From Sphingorhabdus pulchriflava (GTDB taxonomy: Bacteria; Pseudomonadota; Alphaproteobacteria; Sphingomonadales; Sphingomonadaceae): a DNA stretch of 64,000 nucleotides. The position numbers were made by a program, and so were the translations under genes. Shown here in pieces: positions 23,467-32,835 of the stretch. The notes below the pieces were generated by a model. It ran no database searches. It saw nothing but the letters and a program-made list of their open reading frames with translations, and was not told the DNA's origin. The stretch covers positions 806,001-870,000 of the forward strand of contig NZ_QRGP01000001.1 of NCBI RefSeq assembly GCF_003367235.1. The letters run 5' to 3'. Position 1 is the first letter of the stretch; every line of letters starts with the position of its first letter.

Positions 23467-24333
23467 TTAGCGATCCTCCACCAGCCGCCCATAGAGCTGG
23501 GGTCTGCGATCACGGAAAAAGCCCATGCTGGCACGATGCAGTTGCGCTTGTTCGAGGTCGAAGCTGGCGACGAGTACGCCCGTCTCACTTTCATCCAGAT
23601 CGCAGACAACATCACCCCATTCATTGGCAATGAAGCTGGTGCCGTAAAATTTCTGCGCTGGCCCACCATGGTCGGATTCGGCACCAACGCGGTTGGCAGC
23701 GATCACCGGCATACAGTTGGACACGGCATGGCCGACCATTGCGCGCCGCCACATATGACGGGTATCGAGCGTGGCATCCTGCGGTTCCGCACCGATGGCT
23801 GTGGGGTAAAACAGCATTTCCGCCCCCATCAGCGCCATGGCACGCGCGCATTCAGGATACCATTGATCCCAGCAAATGCCGATACCGATGCGGGTGCCGA
23901 AGACATCCCACACCTTGAAACCGCTATTGCCGGGACGGAAATAATATTTCTCCTGATAACCGGGGCCATCGGGGATGTGGCTTTTGCGATATGTGCCGAG
24001 GATTTCCCCGTCGGCGTTGATCATCGCTAAGGTATTATAGAAATGTGAGCCGTCGCGTTCGAAAAAGCTGGTCGGAATGGCGACTTTCAGCTTCTGCGCC
24101 AGCTTCGTCATCGCCTGCACCGATGGGTGCTCCAATGTGGGGCGAGCGAGCGCGAAATGCGCTTCTTCCTGTGTTTTGCAGAAATAGGGCCCGGAAAAGA
24201 GCTCAGGCGGAAGAATGATTTGCGCACCATCAGACGCCGCCTTCTCTATCAAAGCAGAGACTGCTTCAATGTTATCGGACTCGCTACCCTGCAGAGGCAG
24301 TTGGAGCGCGGCGACGGTGATTGTGCGTGTCAT
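23467..24333 (-). CDS. aguB: N-carbamoylputrescine amidase
   Basis: This 288-residue nitrilase-superfamily enzyme has the Glu-Lys-Cys triad visible in order: LPPELF, YRKSHIPD and GIGICWDQWYPE. It hydrolyses N-carbamoylputrescine to putrescine, CO2 and ammonia. Subfamily assignment rests on the high similarity of motifs such as KYYFRPGNSGFKVWD and on the presence of agmatine deiminase (25625-26605) in the same run. ATG 24333 is preferred over an upstream in-frame ATG because it begins with the conserved MTRTITVAALQ. It is the distal gene of the aguA operon. Confidence 0.93.
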   Translation of the reverse strand: MTRTITVAALQLPLQGSESDNIEAVSALIEKAASDGAQIILPPELFSGPYFCKTQEEAHFALARPTLEHPSVQAMTKLAQKLKVAIPTSFFERDGSHFYNTLAMINADGEILGTYRKSHIPDGPGYQEKYYFRPGNSGFKVWDVFGTRIGIGICWDQWYPECARAMALMGAEMLFYPTAIGAEPQDATLDTRHMWRRAMVGHAVSNCMPVIAANRVGAESDHGGPAQKFYGTSFIANEWGDVVCDLDESETGVLVASFDLEQAQLHRASMGFFRDRRPQLYGRLVEDR

Positions 24334-24340
24334 GCCTTGC

Positions 24341-24688
24341 CTATAGCCGCACGCCGAAACGCGCGGCAATCCCGATTGTCAGCAAATACAGTATGAAGGT
24401 CAATGCAATACCGGCTGACAGGGCCGGCCAAAAACCATGTCCGGACCGCAACATCCATGGGATTAGTAGGAACATCGGAATTGATGGCAAGAAATACCAA
24501 AATGCCGAATAGACATAATCGGCAACCAGCTTCGGGTCGCCGGTATCGCGCCAAAGCCAGATCATTCCAAGCGTCGAGACGAGGGGGATGGAAGCAATCA
24601 ATCCCCCAAGTCCCGGGCTTTTTCTGGCGATCAGGGCAATGGTTGCAACCAGCAACCCCGACAACATGGCGCGAATGGCAAGTTCCAA
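24341..24688 (-). CDS. DUF3147-family membrane protein
   Basis: This 115-residue hydrophobic protein has about four membrane helices and the family-like segments GLGGLIASIPLVSTLGMIWLW and YFLPSIPMFLLIPWML. It sits 7 bp upstream of aguB and 4 bp downstream of the methyltransferase-like gene, so it is co-transcribed with the agmatine genes. A transport or support role is possible; no function is established for the family that I can name. Confidence 0.75.
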   Translation of the reverse strand: MELAIRAMLSGLLVATIALIARKSPGLGGLIASIPLVSTLGMIWLWRDTGDPKLVADYVYSAFWYFLPSIPMFLLIPWMLRSGHGFWPALSAGIALTFILYLLTIGIAARFGVRL

Positions 24689-24692
24689 AACT

Positions 24693-25556
24693 TTAGGGCC
24701 GCTTCTTGAAGAGCAAGGTCATGCGGTCGCTTTCGCCAATCGCTTCATATTTGGCCTTGTCGACATCTTTGAGGCGAAGGGCAGGAGGAAGCGTCCACAC
24801 GCCGTCGGGCCAGTTGGCACTGTCCTTGGCATTGGCGTTGATTTCGCTCTTCGCGACCAGTTCAAAGCCGTTCACTTCCATGAACTTGATGACATCGGCT
24901 TCGCGCAGATAGCCTTTATTGCCATCGGCATAGCTATAGGGTGCATCGGTCTTGGCGCGGTGCTGTTCGATGCCGAGAAGGCCGTCATCCTTGAGCAGTT
25001 CGCGCATCCGTTTGATTTCCTGATCGGCCATGTTCCAGCGGAAAAGGTTGTGCATCATGCGCATGACAATGATCCGGTCGAACGTGCCCTTTGCGCCTTC
25101 GGGAATGGCATCGAGTGTGAAGGCTCGGTAGTCGGATGCAGGCTTGCCGGTGACTTTCGCGACGTCATCTGGGAATTTGGCCGCACCGGCCTTTACGGCT
25201 TCACGGGTCTTTTCATCTGCAAAGACGGTGGTGCTGAAATAAAGGCCGTTAAACTTGCCGCTGCCTTCCATGTAGCGCCCGAGCGTTCGCGAGATCCACT
25301 CTCCGCCCGGCGCATATTCGCCTACGACATGATCTGGGTGAATGCGGAAAAATTCGAAGGTTTCGGCTGGATGGCGATATTTGTCGCGCTTTGCATCTTC
25401 GGCGCGCGAAGGATCGGCAAGGATTTTAGCCATGCGCTCCTGATGCGCTTTGTGCGTAGCGGCATGTGCCTTGTCGTGCTTGTGACCGTGATTTTCCGCA
25501 ATTGCGGGCGCGGAAAGGGCAGTTGCTGCCAAGGCGAGAAATAGCATCTTTTTCAT
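24693..25556 (-). CDS. Exported class I methyltransferase-like protein (COG4798 type)
   Basis: The protein has 287 residues. A clear signal peptide (FLALAATALSAPAIAENHGH) is followed by a methyltransferase fold with a degenerate SAM motif (VVGEYAPGGEWISRTLGRYM) and MRMMHNLFRW, DDGLLGIEQHRA and LREADVIKFMEVNGF. This matches the predicted-methyltransferase group often found exported in sphingomonads. A His-rich start to the mature protein (HGHKHDKAHAATHKAH) could bind metal. Its place between aguA and the DUF3147/aguB genes is odd for an exported protein. The substrate is unknown. Confidence 0.8.
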   Translation of the reverse strand: MKKMLFLALAATALSAPAIAENHGHKHDKAHAATHKAHQERMAKILADPSRAEDAKRDKYRHPAETFEFFRIHPDHVVGEYAPGGEWISRTLGRYMEGSGKFNGLYFSTTVFADEKTREAVKAGAAKFPDDVAKVTGKPASDYRAFTLDAIPEGAKGTFDRIIVMRMMHNLFRWNMADQEIKRMRELLKDDGLLGIEQHRAKTDAPYSYADGNKGYLREADVIKFMEVNGFELVAKSEINANAKDSANWPDGVWTLPPALRLKDVDKAKYEAIGESDRMTLLFKKRP

Positions 25557-25624
25557 CGGGGAGGTCCTCTCTCTGGAATTTTCTATCTTCCTTATGCGTC
25601 AGCTTGCGCTGCAAGGGAATACAG

Positions 25625-26605
25625 TCAAAGCGGCACTTGCTGGCTAGAGCAGTGGAAGCTTCCGCCACCAGTCAGCACAGCGTCGGCGCGCAGACCGATG
25701 ATTTTTCGGTCAGGGAATAGCGGTTCCAATTCGGCCAGCGCGACTTCGTCATAAAGGCTACCATATACCGGGACCACAACCGCGCTGTTTCCGACATAGA
25801 AGTTCATATAGCTGGCTGGCACAGCCTCCCCATCTTGCTCAAAGCGGCCAACAGAGGGCAGCGGGGTGACTTTGCAGCCAAAGGCTTCGGAGCGGCGGCG
25901 GGCATCGGCGTAAACTGCAGCATTGGGGTCATCGGCATCGCGCGCTTCTGGCAGCACAAGATGATTGGGGGCCACAAAGCGCGCCAAATTATCGACATGG
26001 CCGTCGGTATGGTCGTTTGCGAGGCCGTCGCCGAGCCACAATAGGCGGTCGATACCGAGATCGCGGGCCAGCCGCGCTTCGATGGCTGCTCGGTCAAGGT
26101 TCGGATTACGGTTGGGATTGAGCAGGCAATCGACCGTGGTGACAGCAAGACTTTCGCCATCGACATCGATCGAGCCGCCTTCGAGAATCCAGCCACAATC
26201 GGTCACGGGAAAGCCAGCCGCCTCAGCCATCTCGCGCCCAATGGTCTGGTCGCCTTCATAATCGAACCGGTTGCCCCAACCATTAAAACCGAAGTTGCGC
26301 GCCACACGGTCGGTGCCGTTGCCAGTGATGATGCAGCCGGTATCGCGCAACCAGATATCGCCGATCAGCCGGTCTTCGACAATCACGCCGGCATCGCAAA
26401 GATCGCGAGCTCTGGCTGCTGCTTGGGCGCCTTTGGCAATCAGGTGCACCGCCTCTCCTTCGCCGCCATCATGAACGGCGTTGGCAAAGGCGGCTATCTG
26501 GCGTTGTGCCTCGGCCAGCGGCTCACCCCAGGCGGCGGGATCGGACGGAAAGCCGATCCAGACGCGTTCATGTGGCGCCCATTCGGCAGGCATTCGAAAA
26601 GTCAT
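25625..26605 (-). CDS. aguA: Agmatine deiminase
   Basis: This 326-residue guanidino-modifying enzyme (PPAD_Porph fold) has the motifs MPAEWAPHERVWIGFPSD at the start, WLRDTGC, EGGSIDVDGES, NDHTDGHVDN and the catalytic Cys in GGGSFHCSSQQ near the C-terminus. It converts agmatine to N-carbamoylputrescine, which AguB, encoded two genes downstream, turns into putrescine. It is the first gene of the run. Confidence 0.95.
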   Translation of the reverse strand: MTFRMPAEWAPHERVWIGFPSDPAAWGEPLAEAQRQIAAFANAVHDGGEGEAVHLIAKGAQAAARARDLCDAGVIVEDRLIGDIWLRDTGCIITGNGTDRVARNFGFNGWGNRFDYEGDQTIGREMAEAAGFPVTDCGWILEGGSIDVDGESLAVTTVDCLLNPNRNPNLDRAAIEARLARDLGIDRLLWLGDGLANDHTDGHVDNLARFVAPNHLVLPEARDADDPNAAVYADARRRSEAFGCKVTPLPSVGRFEQDGEAVPASYMNFYVGNSAVVVPVYGSLYDEVALAELEPLFPDRKIIGLRADAVLTGGGSFHCSSQQVPL

Positions 26606-26689
26606 GCAATATAATCCGGCTTGTTTGGCATGAAGCTGCCTGAAATGCGGATATGCGCGATTAAACCGTTCTCAACAAGGGGGCAGTTG

Positions 26690-28006
26690 TTAGCCGATTT
26701 TCATTGGCTGGCGCTGCCAATAGGTCAGCGAACGCCAAAGCCATTCAAATGGCCCGAAACGAAAGTGACGTAGCCAAATCGGGCTCCAGATCAGCTCAAC
26801 AGTCCAGATGGCAGCAACAATGATGTAAAGTTCATGCCGTTCGAGTTTGCTGAACAGCGCGAAACCAAAGCCGTAGAACAAAGTTACGCAGATCAGCGTC
26901 TGTGCCAGATAATTGCTCAACGCCATCTGCCCTGTAGCTGCCAAGGCACGTTGCAGGAATTGCAGTAACCCACTTTTGATGAACAACAATATCAAGCCCA
27001 GATGGCCGCAGACCATGGCAAGCCGACTGAATTGATACGTGATATCTGCCGACTTGAATCCCATCACTTCAAAACCGGAGGCCAAGATCAGGTTCAATTC
27101 GTAAAGCCCCAACGGAACACCGATGCCATAGCCTGTGACCATCAAAGCCAGGTAAAAACGACGGCTGCGGCTTGCGGATAGGACGCCCAGTTTCAGCAAT
27201 CCCATGCCGATCAGCATGAAGGAAGACATGTCAAATATCAGCCAGAAGGGGGCCTCGGTCCATTGGAATTGATAGCTGCTGTCGAACTGGTCGGTAACTG
27301 CCTGCCAATATCCGACATTGTGGATATTGCGCACCGCCTTTGCGGCTTCCGCAGTCGGATAGAAATGTTCGCGCAAGCCATTCCAACCCTCAATCGCGCT
27401 TTCCTGTTCCTTGCTCAACTTTTGGCCAGCATCTTTAGCAGCCAGAGCGTCGTTAGCTGAGGCTTGCATCGCGGCAGCCTCCTTGTAGCTCTGCGCTTGG
27501 AACCCGGCAGCACCGAGCAAGAGAAGGGCAGCCACAGCAAGTTGCCACTTTGCGGCAATCTTGCGGAAGGCAAACAGCACGAAACCGCACATTGCATAGG
27601 CAAAGAGAATTTCTCCATACCAAAGCAGCAGCGACCAGTGGATGAAGCCGAAGACCAACATCCAGAACATTCGCCGGAAATAGATTTCTGCGGTATCCAG
27701 ACCGGCGCCGCTTTGCTCCATTCGTTCGGTTAGCAACACAATGCTTGCGCCAAACAGCAGCGAGAAAATGCCGCGCATCGTGCCCTCAAACAGGATTGTC
27801 GTGGTTTGGTAAGTTGTCAGATTGATGCCCGTGCCCCCGCCATCGGCCATCGGATTTCCATAGGCATGAGGCAGCAAGCCAAATCCGGTGATGTTCATCA
27901 ACAGGATGCCGAGCACGGCTACGCCGCGCAATATGTCGAGCGAGTCGATACGCGCAGCCTTTGTCACAGGTCGCAGCGCGGAATCAGTCTGTGCCTGTGT
28001 TGTCAT
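26690..28006 (-). CDS. DUF418-family (YeiB-like) membrane protein
   Basis: This 438-residue polytopic protein opens with RIDSLDILRGVAVLGILLMN, the hallmark of DUF418 proteins. The C-terminal half matches the DUF418 domain: SNYLAQTLICVTLFYGFGF, then ELIWSPIWLRHFRFGPFEWLWR. About ten membrane helices are predicted. It is monocistronic by spacing. These proteins resemble acyltransferase-type membrane proteins, but no reaction is established. Confidence 0.88.
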   Translation of the reverse strand: MTTQAQTDSALRPVTKAARIDSLDILRGVAVLGILLMNITGFGLLPHAYGNPMADGGGTGINLTTYQTTTILFEGTMRGIFSLLFGASIVLLTERMEQSGAGLDTAEIYFRRMFWMLVFGFIHWSLLLWYGEILFAYAMCGFVLFAFRKIAAKWQLAVAALLLLGAAGFQAQSYKEAAAMQASANDALAAKDAGQKLSKEQESAIEGWNGLREHFYPTAEAAKAVRNIHNVGYWQAVTDQFDSSYQFQWTEAPFWLIFDMSSFMLIGMGLLKLGVLSASRSRRFYLALMVTGYGIGVPLGLYELNLILASGFEVMGFKSADITYQFSRLAMVCGHLGLILLFIKSGLLQFLQRALAATGQMALSNYLAQTLICVTLFYGFGFALFSKLERHELYIIVAAIWTVELIWSPIWLRHFRFGPFEWLWRSLTYWQRQPMKIG

Positions 28007-28171
28007 AATTGCCTCCCCCGAAGCAGATTATGCCGCGCCAAGCTCTAGCCCACGCAAGGCCAGCTTTTACGGCATCTTGCGAGGTTAGTTCAGATGGCTG
28101 TTTTTTACAAGCAGATAGAGACTAGTTGACGCTACGTTTTCCTTGCATATCAAAGGATATAGCCGATGGGT

Positions 28172-29854
28172 TCATTTCGCGTCGCGGCTTTTGTCGCGGA
28201 TTGCGCGGAACTCATCGCCTTCGACCCAATTGGGCCATGCGCTGGTCATCGCGAGCATCCGTCCGACGCGGTAATAGAGTCGCAGGTCGGCCATCACACC
28301 TGACCAATCCCAGCTTTCGTCAAATTCGTCACCGGGCGCGTGATAGCGGTTCTCTTCATAGTCTTTGGCCGCCTTTTCGGCGGCTTCCTTGCCGCCATTG
28401 ACCAGATCGTCTCCGCCCTCGAAATAGACCATTGGCACGCCCAGCTTGGCGAAGCTGAAATGGTCCGAACGATAATAGAAACCCTTTTCAGGAGTAGGCT
28501 CGCGATCAGGCGTGCGGCCTTCGATTTTCGCGGCGGCGTTCAGATAGCTGTCCAGGTCCGACTTGCCCATGCCGATAACGGTCAGGTTCTTGGCAGGACC
28601 CGACATCGAAAAAGCGTCCATGTTGACACCGCCGACGGTCTTCGCCAGCGGGTAGATCGGGTTCTCCGCATAATATTTGGAGCCGAGCAAGCCGGACTCT
28701 TCAGCCGTCACCGCCAGGAAAACGATGCTGCGGTCGGGTGCACCGGCTTTCTTGTGCGCTTCTGCAAGCGCGACAAGAGCCGCAGTGCCAGTGGCGTTAT
28801 CTACCGCGCCATTGCAGATTTCGTCGCCGTCAACGGGTGTGCAACGTCCAAGATGGTCCCAATGTGCAGTGTAGAGCACATATTCGTCAGGACGCTTCGC
28901 GCCCTTCAATACGCCAATGATGTTGCGGCTGTTTTTCTTAGAGATTGCATTTTCAAAGCTGACTCCGGCTTTAAGGCCAAGTGAAACAGCTTTGAAACCC
29001 TTGGTTTTTGCCGCAGCCATCGCCTTGGCCAAATCCTGCCCGCCAGCGGCCATGATTTTGGTGGCTACATCCTTTTGCACCCAGCCATTGGCCTTGGTCT
29101 GGTCAGCACCGCCATTTTTAGATTGGGCAAGGAATTGAGGTCCGGTCCAGCTCGAATTGACCACATTCCAGCCATAGGCCGCAGGCGCGGTATCGTGGAC
29201 GATCAGTGCAGCAGCAGCGCCTTGGCGTGCGGCTTCTTCGAACTTATAGGTCCAGCGGCCATAATAGGTCATTGCCTTGCCGCCGAACGGCCCTTCGAGG
29301 CCGGGTGTTTCAAAGTCTGGATCGTTGACGAGGATAAGGACGGTCTTGCCCTTCACGTCGACGCCCGCATAATCGTTCCAGCCCTTTTCAGGGGCGTTGA
29401 TCCCGTAACCGACGAAGACAACATCGCTGTCCTTGATGTCGATTTTCGCCTGTTCCTGATAGGTCCCCGCAACATATTCGGTGCCATAAGCAAAGCTCAT
29501 CGCCTTGCCGTCTTTGCCGGTGACTATGAGCGGCGAGAAATTCTTGGCCGCGATTTCGACCAGCGGCACGTCCTGCGTCCAGCCGCCATCCTTGTCGCTC
29601 GAAGGGTTCCCCGGTTCGAGACCTGCGGCTTTGAACTTTTCGATCATCAGCGCGACGGTTTTTTCTTCACCCGCTGTGCCGGGCGCACGCCCTTCAAAGG
29701 CATCGGACGAAAGCGTGCGGGTGATGTCCTTCATCGTCGCTTCCGACAAATCTGGAACCGAAACTTCAGGCAAACTGCCGGAGCCTGAATCATCAATCTT
29801 TTTGCACCCCGAAAGGGCAAGCGCGGAAACCAAGGCGAGCGTCAAAAGGCGCAT
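28172..29854 (-). CDS. M28-family zinc aminopeptidase, lipoprotein, with PA domain
   Basis: The product has 560 residues with a lipobox (LALSGC) after ATG 29854. A protease-associated domain (about 130-300) is inserted before the peptidase. Zinc ligands and the base are seen: AHWDHLG (His), GAVDNATGTAAL (Asp), AEESGLLG (Glu-Glu), GVNMDAFS (Asp) and YRSDHFSF (His). It would release N-terminal residues from peptides at the cell envelope. It is monocistronic. Confidence 0.92.
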   Translation of the reverse strand: MRLLTLALVSALALSGCKKIDDSGSGSLPEVSVPDLSEATMKDITRTLSSDAFEGRAPGTAGEEKTVALMIEKFKAAGLEPGNPSSDKDGGWTQDVPLVEIAAKNFSPLIVTGKDGKAMSFAYGTEYVAGTYQEQAKIDIKDSDVVFVGYGINAPEKGWNDYAGVDVKGKTVLILVNDPDFETPGLEGPFGGKAMTYYGRWTYKFEEAARQGAAAALIVHDTAPAAYGWNVVNSSWTGPQFLAQSKNGGADQTKANGWVQKDVATKIMAAGGQDLAKAMAAAKTKGFKAVSLGLKAGVSFENAISKKNSRNIIGVLKGAKRPDEYVLYTAHWDHLGRCTPVDGDEICNGAVDNATGTAALVALAEAHKKAGAPDRSIVFLAVTAEESGLLGSKYYAENPIYPLAKTVGGVNMDAFSMSGPAKNLTVIGMGKSDLDSYLNAAAKIEGRTPDREPTPEKGFYYRSDHFSFAKLGVPMVYFEGGDDLVNGGKEAAEKAAKDYEENRYHAPGDEFDESWDWSGVMADLRLYYRVGRMLAMTSAWPNWVEGDEFRAIRDKSRDAK

Positions 29855-29919
29855 GTCATTCTCCAGAAAACGAATTGCGCAGCTTCTGCCAGAGGCAGAG
29901 TGTGGGCTCAAACAAAAAA

Positions 29920-29943
29920 GGCGGCTCCATTGCTGGAGCCGCC
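29920..29943 (-). terminator. Rho-independent terminator of barrel gene 2
   Basis: The perfect 10-bp stem GGCGGCTCCA / TGGAGCCGCC has a TTGC loop. Read on the minus strand it begins 24 bp after the barrel stop codon and is followed by six T. Confidence 0.88.
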
Positions 29944-29967
29944 CCGCTAATTTTGCAGGCTAAAAGC

Positions 29968-30411
29968 TTAGAACTTCACGCCGATACCAACGCCAGCGGC
30001 GTTCAGATCGGTGCCGTTCAGGAAATAACGGCGATATTCGACCTTGCCGAACACCTTGTCGTTGAAGCTGTGCTGATAGCCAACGCCCGCATTGATTTCT
30101 TCAATGTCGTTCACTTCATAGCCGGCAGCGATGTACAGCTTGCCCTTTTCGCCAACTTTGGCACCGAGGCGGCCGCCGAGGTTGACAAGATCGGCACCAT
30201 CAAAGTTGGTGTCATAGGACACTTCGGGGCCGACAAATGCGGTCTCGCCGAGGTCGATATCATAACCGGCAGCGACGCCAGCGAAGAAATCTTCGGAGCC
30301 GCCGCCCCAGCCAAGTGCACCGCGGCCTTCGACGCGGCCTTCGCCTGCAGCCATGGCAGGGGTCGCGATCACAGCTACAGCAGCCGAAGCAAGAATGAGG
30401 AGTTTTTTCAT
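29968..30411 (-). CDS. Outer-membrane beta-barrel protein (Omp25/Opa-like), second
   Basis: This 147-residue protein has a signal peptide (MKKLLILASAAVAVIATPAMA) and short amphipathic strands such as GALGWGGGSEDFFAGVAAGYD and AGYEVNDIEEINAGVGYQ, ending in GVGIGVKF with a C-terminal Phe. It is a small porin-like barrel of unknown function. ATG 30411 was chosen because the signal peptide begins there. A strong terminator follows, and a TGTTGT-n6-GCAACA element lies 117 bp upstream of the start. Confidence 0.85.
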   Translation of the reverse strand: MKKLLILASAAVAVIATPAMAAGEGRVEGRGALGWGGGSEDFFAGVAAGYDIDLGETAFVGPEVSYDTNFDGADLVNLGGRLGAKVGEKGKLYIAAGYEVNDIEEINAGVGYQHSFNDKVFGKVEYRRYFLNGTDLNAAGVGIGVKF

Positions 30412-30527
30412 TTTTATATCCTTGATTTTAGGGAGATAAACCACGTCAGTGGCTGAACCCTATGTAGGAAGCCAATTCTTGCTGGCCAATGAATGTTACG
30501 CAAATTTGTAAATATAAACTCAGAATA

Positions 30528-30545
30528 TGTTGTAAAGTTGCAACA
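30528..30545. promoter_or_regulatory. Near-palindrome TGTTGT-n6-GCAACA upstream of barrel gene 2
   Basis: TGTTGTAAAGTTGCAACA shares the outer arms of the 23435-23452 element (TGTTGY-n6-GYAACA). A looser relative with TGTTAC and GTAAAT arms lies at about 30494-30513. Both are in the leader region of the minus-strand barrel gene. Confidence 0.35.
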
Positions 30546-30590
30546 GTTCTGATGTCGTTTTCGACGAACGGCTGTTTCTGGCGGACAATA

Positions 30591-30614
30591 AAAGAGCGGC
30601 CGAGGCCGCTCTTT
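30591..30614 (-). terminator. Terminator of rpsD
   Basis: AAAGAGCGGC / GCCGCTCTTT is a perfect 10-bp stem around CGAG. On the minus strand it follows the rpsD stop by 24 bp and runs into a T-rich end (TTTTATTG). Confidence 0.88.
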
Positions 30615-30638
30615 CGAACATTTGCGATGGACCGCTGA

Positions 30639-31253
30639 TTAACGCGAATAGAATTCGACGACCAGATTGGGCTCCATCTTCACCGGATAGGGTACTTCGT
30701 CGAGCGTCGGAACGCGCGTGAAGGTTACCTTGTCATTGCCATCGGGGCTGACATATTCCGGAATATCGCGTTCAGCGAGGCCCTGTGCTTCGATAACCAG
30801 CGCCATTTCCTTGGCCTTGTTGCCCAGGCTGATAACACTGCCGACGTCAACCTGACGGCTGGCAATGTTGCACTTCACGCCGTTGACGCGAATGTGGCCG
30901 TGGCTGACGATCTGACGAGCCGCGAAGATGGTGGGTGCGAACTTGGCGCGATACACAATCATGTCGAGGCGGCGCTCGAGCAGACCGATAAGGTTCTGCG
31001 AGGTATCGCCCTTCATGCGGTTCGCTTCCTGATAAGCGCGCTTGAACTGCTTTTCGGTGATGTCGCCATAATAGCCCTTCAGCTTCTGCTTGGCGCGGAG
31101 CTGGAGGCCATAGTCGGAGATTTTGCCCTTGCGGCGCTGACCGTGCTGGCCGGGGCCATATTCGCGACGGTTGACGGGCGATTTGGGACGACCCCAGATA
31201 TTTTCACCAAGACGACGGTCAATTTTATACTTCGAATTCTGACGCTTCGACAT
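30639..31253 (-). CDS. rpsD: 30S ribosomal protein S4
   Basis: This 204-residue primary 16S rRNA-binding protein has the S4 N-terminal domain ([16 protein letters not shown]) and the S4 RNA-binding fold ([32 protein letters not shown]). It lacks the zinc-binding Cys cluster found in some S4 paralogues. As usual in alphaproteobacteria it stands alone with its own terminator. Confidence 0.97.
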   Translation of the reverse strand: MSKRQNSKYKIDRRLGENIWGRPKSPVNRREYGPGQHGQRRKGKISDYGLQLRAKQKLKGYYGDITEKQFKRAYQEANRMKGDTSQNLIGLLERRLDMIVYRAKFAPTIFAARQIVSHGHIRVNGVKCNIASRQVDVGSVISLGNKAKEMALVIEAQGLAERDIPEYVSPDGNDKVTFTRVPTLDEVPYPVKMEPNLVVEFYSR

Positions 31254-31430
31254 GTGTCAAAGTCCTTTCAATTTGCCTCAATTTTCAGGTCCCGGATCGC
31301 ACCACCAAGCCAATTTACCTAGTGCGGCCGCCACTTCACCGGGGTGTGGGGCCAATTGCGAAGGCGCGCCTATGGCGGGGAGTGTGGACAAAGTCAAGTA
31401 TCGGCTCGACAGAAAGCCGACTGAACCCTA

Positions 31431-31769
31431 ATGGCGCGGGCCATGACAATAGAAACTTCTTCCCAAGGCGTAAAAGACCCGGCGGATTGCGCCAACATGG
31501 CCGAAGTTCGCGCCGGTGTCGACAATGTCGATGCGCAGCTGGTCGAGCTTCTTGCCCGCCGTTTCGGTTATATGGACGCCGCAGCGCGCATCAAGCAGGA
31601 TCGCGAGACAGTGCGTGACGAGGTTCGCAAGGCACAAGTTATCGCTAATGCGCGGAAGGCCGCACTCGATCTGCGTATCCCGCAGGACGTCATTGCCGAG
31701 ATGTGGGAAGCGCTGGTCGAAGGCTCGATAGCCTATGAATATGGCCGCTGGGACGCATTGCGCGGCTGA
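31431..31769 (+). CDS. Chorismate mutase, AroQ/PchB class
   Basis: This all-helical protein of about 112 residues has the AroQ pattern: VRAGVDNVDAQLVELLARRF in helix 1, DAAARIKQDR with the conserved Lys, and an IAEMWEALVEGSIAYEY tail. It converts chorismate to prephenate, or, if PchB-like, splits isochorismate; no salicylate genes are nearby, so mutase is favoured. ATG 31431 and ATG 31443 both lack a clear ribosome binding site; the shorter form would begin MTIETSS. Confidence 0.85.
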   Translation: MARAMTIETSSQGVKDPADCANMAEVRAGVDNVDAQLVELLARRFGYMDAAARIKQDRETVRDEVRKAQVIANARKAALDLRIPQDVIAEMWEALVEGSIAYEYGRWDALRG

Positions 31770-31798
31770 ATATTAGAGCTGGCCCACTACGCGACAAA

Positions 31799-32059
31799 TT
31801 ACCGTGTCTTGGTACCCATAGATTCGATCTGGCCATCTACGCTTTCGCGTTCGACCAAGCCCCATTGTTCCGCAGTCTTGCAAATGCGCTTTGCTGTGCG
31901 GCTTCCCTGGCCGGTGCGGTCGTCGGCTCTGCAAATCTTTTTCGGCTTCTTTTTGGCGGCAACTGCCGGCTGAACAGGCGTGTCGACATTCTGCTGCGAG
32001 ACTGGTTCGGTTGGCGCAATTGCGGACGAAATTAGAAAAATGGCAGCGAATAACGACAT
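31799..32059 (-). CDS. Small exported Cys-pair protein, sphingomonad type
   Basis: This 86-residue protein has a short signal-like hydrophobic start (MSLFAAIFLISSAIA), a Lys-rich linker and a core ICRADDRTGQGSRTAKRICKTAEQWG. The spacing of two Cys around a GSR segment is a pattern I associate with small sphingomonad periplasmic proteins. No function is known. It is transcribed alone, convergent with the chorismate mutase gene. Confidence 0.65.
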   Translation of the reverse strand: MSLFAAIFLISSAIAPTEPVSQQNVDTPVQPAVAAKKKPKKICRADDRTGQGSRTAKRICKTAEQWGLVERESVDGQIESMGTKTR

Positions 32060-32118
32060 TGAAGATTTCCGTAGTTGAAAGAGGGCACGCGTCTATCTCG
32101 CACTATCAGTATTGGCAA

Positions 32119-32835
32119 TCAATCCTGACGAGCTTTTCCGAATGCACTAAGGACGCCGCGCAGTGTTCGCATCTCCAGGCTGTTCCAGCCGGGTTTGGTT
32201 AGAAGATTGCGCAATGTCTGTTGTGTAACTGCGGTGCGTTTTTCGGGAAAGAAATATCCCCGATCCTCCAAAAGGCCGAAAAGATGCCGGATCATGCCAT
32301 CCAGTTCTTTTTGCGGGGCAGGGGGGGCGATGTCGACTTTGGGTGGGCTGGCCAAACCCTGATGCTTTGACCATTCATAGGCGCACAAAATGACTGCCTG
32401 TGCCAGATTGAGCGAACCGAATTCCGGATTGATGGGTACGGTAATAATCTTGCGGGCAGCTGCAACCTCGTCGGTTTCAAGCCCGGATCGCTCTGCACCG
32501 AACAGGATAGCGCTGCGACCTTGTGCGGTAACGATTTCGCCCGCAGCTTCCTGCGGTGTGAGCACCGGCTTGGTAACGCCGCGTTTGCGTACGGTGGTTG
32601 CGTAGATGTGGCTTATATCGGCAGTGGCTTCGGCAAGCGTATCGAACACTTGCGCCTGTTCTAGGACAATATCTGCTCCGGATGCCGCTGGCCCGGCTGA
32701 CGGATTCGGCCAGCCATCACGCGGGTTGACGATCCGCATCTGGGTAAGACCGAAATTAAGCATGGCGCGCGCGGCCTTACCGATATTTTCGCCCAGCTGT
32801 GGCCGGACGAGAATGATAATCGGCGGCTCGCTCAC
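32119..32835 (-). CDS. trmJ: tRNA 2'-O-methyltransferase, TrmJ-like (SpoU family)
   Basis: This 238-residue SPOUT methyltransferase has the trefoil-knot motifs [22 protein letters not shown] at the start, [15 protein letters not shown] and [22 protein letters not shown]. TrmJ methylates the ribose of nucleotide 32 in tRNAs; the C-terminal helical extension (about 160-238) fits that subfamily. Its start overlaps the nrdR stop by 4 bp, forming a three-gene run with the zinc-ribbon membrane protein. Confidence 0.88.
   Translation of the reverse strand: MSEPPIIILVRPQLGENIGKAARAMLNFGLTQMRIVNPRDGWPNPSAGPAASGADIVLEQAQVFDTLAEATADISHIYATTVRKRGVTKPVLTPQEAAGEIVTAQGRSAILFGAERSGLETDEVAAARKIITVPINPEFGSLNLAQAVILCAYEWSKHQGLASPPKVDIAPPAPQKELDGMIRHLFGLLEDRGYFFPEKRTAVTQQTLRNLLTKPGWNSLEMRTLRGVLSAFGKARQD

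Noticed and set aside
24588-25544. Long plus-strand open frame opposite the methyltransferase-like gene
   Set aside because: Shadow of the minus-strand gene, which has a signal peptide, conserved motifs and operon context.
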